A stretch of DNA of 64,000 nt from Actinomadura macra NBRC 14102 (GTDB taxonomy: Bacteria > Actinomycetota > Actinomycetes > Streptosporangiales > Streptosporangiaceae), in contig NZ_BCQT01000009.1 of assembly GCF_001552215.1 (NCBI RefSeq), positions 62,001 through 126,000 on the forward strand. The letters run 5' to 3'. A program made the position numbers and the translations under genes. The stretch's first letter is position 1. Every line of letters begins with the position of its first letter. Of this stretch, positions 60,208-64,000 are shown in pieces. The notes beneath the pieces are model-generated. The model saw only the letters and a program-made list of their open reading frames with translations. It did not search any database and was not told the origin of the DNA.

Positions 60208-63200
60208 GGGCCGAAGCCGCTCGCGTTCTCGCGGGGCGGGGCCTCCGGAAGGTCTACGGGACGCAGCAACCGCACCTCGCTCGCCTCGATCTCGCCGGCG
60301 CCCTCGTCGTGGGCGGCGGTGATCCGCTGCGCCTGCCGGGACATCGCCGCCTCCAGCAGGTTGCGGACCAGCCGGGCGTTGCCGAAGGACGAACCCCGCG
60401 GCTGTGCGGAGACGAGACCGTGCAGCGCCTCCAGCAACCCCGCCGCGATCGCGAACCCGCTCTCCGAGGCCATGAACTCAAAGATCGTGACCAGCTCGTC
60501 GTCGGAGTAGTCGGGGAAGCGCAGCACCTTCGGGAAGCGGGAGTCGAGCCCCGGGTTGAACTTCAGGAAACGCTCCATCTCGGCGTCGTAGCCGGCGACG
60601 ATGACCACCAGATCGTTGCGGTGCTCCTCCATGAGCCGCAGCAGCTCGGCGACCGCCTCGTGACCGAAGTCGCGCTGGTCGCCGCCCGCCGCCGACAGCG
60701 CGTACGCCTCGTCCACGAACAGCACACCGCCGAGGGCGCGGTCGACCGCGGCCCGCACCCGCGGCGCGGTCTGGCCGATGAACTCGCCGACGAGATCGGC
60801 GCGGGTGACCTCCACCAGATGACCCGACGACAACAGCCCGAGCTGGGCGTACACGGCGGCGATCAGCCGGGCGATCGTCGTCTTGGCCGTGCCCGGGTTG
60901 CCCATGAACACCATGTGCCGCGTCGGGGACGCCAGCGGCACGCCCGCGTCGCGCCGGATCTGCTCGGCGCGCGCCTCGGCGACCAGCGAGGCCACCTCCG
61001 CCTTGATCGCGTCGAGGCCGATGAGCCGGGCGACGTCGGCGAGCGGGTCGCCGGGCACCCCGTCCCGGCCCCGGACGAGGGTGTCGGGGACGTCCTCCAG
61101 CAGCAGCTCGTCCAGCGACTCGGTCTCGTCGACGACGCCGTCGGCGAGGACGCGGCGGCCCTGCATCGCGACCGCCCGGTCCAGCAGGTTGATCATGATG
61201 CGGGCGTTGCCGAAGCCGCGGTCGCGGGGTGCCGCCTGCGCGAGGCCCCGCACCTTCTCCAGCACGCCGGGGGCCAGCGCGAACCCGGCGTCGGCCGCCT
61301 TGCCCGCGAACACCTCCACCAGCTCGTCCTCGGACAGGTCGGGGAACCGGACGGTCCGGGGGAAGAACACGGCGAGATCCGGCGTGGACTTCAGCAGCCC
61401 GTTCAGCTCCGCCTCGGGACCGGCCAGCACCACGACCAGGTCGTCGATGTGCGCCTGGACGGCGGTGACCAGCACGTCCAGCACCTCCCGCCCGCGCGTC
61501 GCCTCCGCCGCGGCGGCCGTCGCGAAGGCGTGCGCGTCGCGGACGACCAGCACCCCGCCGATCGCCTGCTCCACCGCCCGGCGGACGCGCAGCACGCTCT
61601 CGCTCGCGTACTCGCCGAGCAGGTCCGCGCGGTCCACCTCGATCATGTGCCCCGACGACAGGACGCCGAGCCCCGCGTAGATGCGGCCGAGGATCCGCGC
61701 GACGAGGCTCTTGCCGGTTCCGGGATTCCCGGCGAAGACCAGATGCCGGGGCCGCGTCGCGACCGCCATGCCCGCCTCACGCCGCAGGCTCGCCGCCTTC
61801 GCCTCGGCGACCAGCGCGTCCACCTCCCGCTTCACCGGCTCGATGCCGGCGCAGGCGGCCAGCTCGGCGAGCGGGTCGCCCTCGGCGCGGCGGCCCGGGA
61901 TGAGCCGCTGCGGCAGGTCCGCCGCGGTGACCTCCAGCTCACCGGGCGGCTCCGCCGCGTCCGCGCCCACCTCACCCGCCTCGGCGCGACGGGCGGCGGC
62001 CAGCCGGGACCGCGCGGCCGCGGTGCACTGCGCCGCCATGTGCTCGACCAACCGGGCGCCGCGCAGGTTCAGCAGCGGCGGCGTACGAGTCAGCAGCACC
62101 CCGGCGGTACCGGCGACGTCGGCGGCGACGCCCGCCCCACGCCGCGCGACGGCCCGGGTGAACAGCTCGGCGAACCCGTCCTCGGCGAAATCGCGCGTGC
62201 GGGCCACCTCGAACGCACGGACCAGCGCCGGATTGGCGTCGAACAGCCGCCGATCTCCGCCGGGACGGCACAGCGCGACAACGTCCAGGGAGGGCGAACG
62301 CGCCATCAACCGGCGCAACTCCTCCACCGTCGCCGCACCGCACCGCTCATAGGTGACCAGCCGCTCCAGATCGTCCACCACCAGCAGCATCCGCGCGTCC
62401 ATGCACTCGCGGACGCGGGCCTGCAGCCACAGCACCGCATCGCTCACACCGAGCGACGCGAACACCTGGTCGGAGATCCACAGCGCCTCGCGGACCACCC
62501 CGCACTCGGCGAGCCGCCGCTCCAGCACCTCGGCCGCGGTCCCCTTCCCCGTCCCCTCCGGCCCCGCGATCAGCATCCGGACGGGCCGCTCCCCCGCCAG
62601 CCGCGCCGCCAGCGCGTCCTGCACCGCACGGGTCAGCTCCGGCTGCCCGACGAGTGCCTTCTCGACACCGTCGTCGCCACCGGACCAGCCGCCCGCGACG
62701 GCGCGGTCCAGCTCATCCGTACCGGCATCCCGCAGATGCTCGGGGAACAGCGCCGAGCCCAGCGGGTTGAAGACCCGGCGCGCCACGAACAACCGGCGCA
62801 GATCGGCCTGGAACTGCCGCACCGGCACCCGGCAGCGCGGGCTGATCGGCGCGTCCGGCAACCCCTGCACGGCGCCGGTGACCCGGACGGCCATGTCCAG
62901 CCAGGCCCGGGACGCGTCCGCCTCACCCGCGACCAGCCCCCGCGCCAGCCAGGCCCGCACCTCGTGCTGCCACGCCTCCGACGAGAAACCCTCGCGCGTG
63001 GCGCGGAACCGCTCCTCCACGTTCTCGTAGCGGGTCGTGCCCAGCACCACCGCCAACTCCGCCGGAACCACCTGCGCCTCGGCCGCCAGCAGCAGACGGG
63101 CCAGCGCGACGTCCGCGTCGTCCCCGTCCGCGACGGCACCTGCGAGCCGCTCCTGCGCCGCGTCCAGACCGGCGCACGCCCACCCCAGGTAGGCCACCGG

Positions 63201-63842
63201 ACCGGCCAGCTCGGGCAGCACCGCGAGCTCTTCCTCGGTGAGGCCCGCAACCCACACATCCTCCAGCGCCTTCTGCGGGACGGTCATGTCCTCCTCCCGC
63301 AGCGCCGGGTCGGCCGCCCGCCGATCGAACAGATCCATCAGCGTCCGGCGCCGACGCTCCAACGGCTCCAACCCGTCGAAAACGTCCAACCCCGCCCGCG
63401 CCAGCTCGAACATGATGGCGCGCCGCTCCCGGTCATTGCCCGCGGGCTCCGGCAGCCACAACCCCGGCGGCCGCCACCGCCCACCCTGCGTGAACCATGC
63501 CGCCGGATCCCGGACCGCCGACTCCGGCGTCGCCAGAAAATCCGACAACAGCTCGTAGTCCACGTCGCCGCGCAACCCCCCGCGCACCGCCGAGGCCCCC
63601 AACAGGAACGTCAGCAGCGACCACTGCTCCGCCCCCGCCGCGCTCGTGTCCTGCCCATAGAAGTCACTGAGCTGCCTGGTCAGCACCACCGCCCGCGGAT
63701 CCGCGTTATAGGCGACCGCGCGCTCGCGCATCTCCTCATACAAGCCGTCCGGCACCCGCCACGGCCCGAACGCGTACACGTCCAGGACAGGCTCGTCCGT
63801 GAGCAGCACTTCGAGATGGTCCGGCAGCCGGGGGGAACTCAC
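60198..63842 (-). CDS. CbbX/CfxQ-like multi-AAA ATPase
   Basis: A 1214-residue protein of three ATPase-like modules after an uncharacterised roughly 400-residue N-terminal region. Module 1: AGPEGTGKGTAAE (about 427). Module 2: FAGNPGTGKSLVARILG (about 706) with a broken Walker B (GGVLVVRDAHAF in place of VDEAY). Module 3: FMGNPGTAKTTIARL (about 979) with intact GGVLFVDEAYAL. Modules 2 and 3 are of the CbbX/CfxQ type, ring ATPases that remodel Rubisco or, in EccA, type VII secretion substrates. The likely role is protein remodelling. The GTG start follows AGGAGAAGG. It converges on the oxygenase gene; whether it belongs with the peptide cluster is unclear. Confidence 0.85.
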   Translation of the reverse strand: MSSPRLPDHLEVLLTDEPVLDVYAFGPWRVPDGLYEEMRERAVAYNADPRAVVLTRQLSDFYGQDTSAAGAEQWSLLTFLLGASAVRGGLRGDVDYELLSDFLATPESAVRDPAAWFTQGGRWRPPGLWLPEPAGNDRERRAIMFELARAGLDVFDGLEPLERRRRTLMDLFDRRAADPALREEDMTVPQKALEDVWVAGLTEEELAVLPELAGPVAYLGWACAGLDAAQERLAGAVADGDDADVALARLLLAAEAQVVPAELAVVLGTTRYENVEERFRATREGFSSEAWQHEVRAWLARGLVAGEADASRAWLDMAVRVTGAVQGLPDAPISPRCRVPVRQFQADLRRLFVARRVFNPLGSALFPEHLRDAGTDELDRAVAGGWSGGDDGVEKALVGQPELTRAVQDALAARLAGERPVRMLIAGPEGTGKGTAAEVLERRLAECGVVREALWISDQVFASLGVSDAVLWLQARVRECMDARMLLVVDDLERLVTYERCGAATVEELRRLMARSPSLDVVALCRPGGDRRLFDANPALVRAFEVARTRDFAEDGFAELFTRAVARRGAGVAADVAGTAGVLLTRTPPLLNLRGARLVEHMAAQCTAAARSRLAAARRAEAGEVGADAAEPPGELEVTAADLPQRLIPGRRAEGDPLAELAACAGIEPVKREVDALVAEAKAASLRREAGMAVATRPRHLVFAGNPGTGKSLVARILGRIYAGLGVLSSGHMIEVDRADLLGEYASESVLRVRRAVEQAIGGVLVVRDAHAFATAAAAEATRGREVLDVLVTAVQAHIDDLVVVLAGPEAELNGLLKSTPDLAVFFPRTVRFPDLSEDELVEVFAGKAADAGFALAPGVLEKVRGLAQAAPRDRGFGNARIMINLLDRAVAMQGRRVLADGVVDETESLDELLLEDVPDTLVRGRDGVPGDPLADVARLIGLDAIKAEVASLVAEARAEQIRRDAGVPLASPTRHMVFMGNPGTAKTTIARLIAAVYAQLGLLSSGHLVEVTRADLVGEFIGQTAPRVRAAVDRALGGVLFVDEAYALSAAGGDQRDFGHEAVAELLRLMEEHRNDLVVIVAGYDAEMERFLKFNPGLDSRFPKVLRFPDYSDDELVTIFEFMASESGFAIAAGLLEALHGLVSAQPRGSSFGNARLVRNLLEAAMSRQAQRITAAHDEGAGEIEASEVRLLRPVDLPEAPPRENASGFGPYI

Positions 63843-64000
63843 CTGGGGTCCTTCTCCTAAGCAGCGTGTCAGCAGGGGAACCCACCCTACTTATTGCGGT
63901 GCCCTCGGCGTCGGGCGCAGAGCGCCCTCCTTCAACGGGCACCGCGGCGATCGCTGCATCGCTTTCGACTCGCCCTGGAGGGCTCGCTTCGCGATCAGTT
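63843..64000. other. Window end, upstream region of the AAA gene
   Basis: The 158 bases upstream of the AAA ATPase start hold its ribosome site. No complete gene or clear partial gene can be recognised up to the end of the window. Confidence 0.4.

Noticed and set aside
1..64000. CRISPR arrays, rRNA genes, insertion sequences, att sites or a replication origin
   Set aside because: I saw no regularly spaced repeats, no rRNA-like sequence, no transposase or integrase with terminal repeats, and no DnaA-box cluster.

Overview
The window is GC-rich throughout, with dense short-gap operons, 4-base start/stop overlaps and many GTG starts. It carries an S-adenosyl methyltransferase of the actinomycete DUF574 type, a deazaflavin (F420)-dependent nitroreductase domain, and lon behind an HspR/HAIR operator. 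This points to a filamentous actinobacterium. A Streptosporangiales/Actinomadura-like host is my inference and is not proven by the sequence.

Layout. 1-11 kb: ordinary accessory metabolism. It holds the end of a lipid kinase, a TetR / P1-family peptidase / APC permease locus with a clear palindromic operator, PadR, aldo/keto reductase, SDR, sugar epimerase, a GroES-like protein, a secreted beta-propeller, MarR and a DUF574 methyltransferase. 11-17 kb: the SbcCD repair nuclease, then a pyrimidine reductase/deaminase pair that looks like a split RibD. 17-22.7 kb: two tandem ANL-fold proteins lacking the C-terminal lid, then a large ATPase/TPR/LuxR regulator broken by one extra base in an 8-base G tract. 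22.8-28.7 kb: a tightly coupled four-gene SMC-like operon (kleisin-like, two small proteins, SMC ATPase) that resembles MukBEF/Wadjet condensins but has no nuclease gene. 28.7-36.4 kb: a sugar-type ABC transporter, an SDR-nitroreductase fusion, VanZ and lon. 36.4-41.7 kb: loose DNA with a frameshifted CocE-type hydrolase, a secreted serine protease and gene remnants. 41.7-53.5 kb: a MarR-GNAT fusion, an HTH-citrate synthase divergent from a homocitrate-synthase-like enzyme around an AT-rich palindromic operator, a SWIM/DUF6493-like pair, Ogt, glutathione peroxidase, two tiny paralogous membrane proteins and an LCP transferase.

53.6-60.2 kb is the most interesting region. It encodes an ABC exporter, a 44-codon peptide, a perfect 14-bp hairpin, a PqqD-like protein, a cobalamin-binding radical SAM enzyme, an MFS exporter and a JmjC/cupin-like oxygenase. 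I read it as an undescribed ribosomally made, post-translationally modified peptide (RiPP) cluster. The PqqD-like protein would present the leader, the radical SAM enzyme and oxygenase would modify the core, and the transporters would export the product. A 1214-residue CbbX-like multi-AAA ATPase converges on it and runs almost to the end of the window.

Several remnants (DUF4132-like, PP2C/SpoIIE-like, peptidase E-like) and two one-base frameshifts in C/G runs show that parts of the window are decaying, or that the assembly has homopolymer errors.
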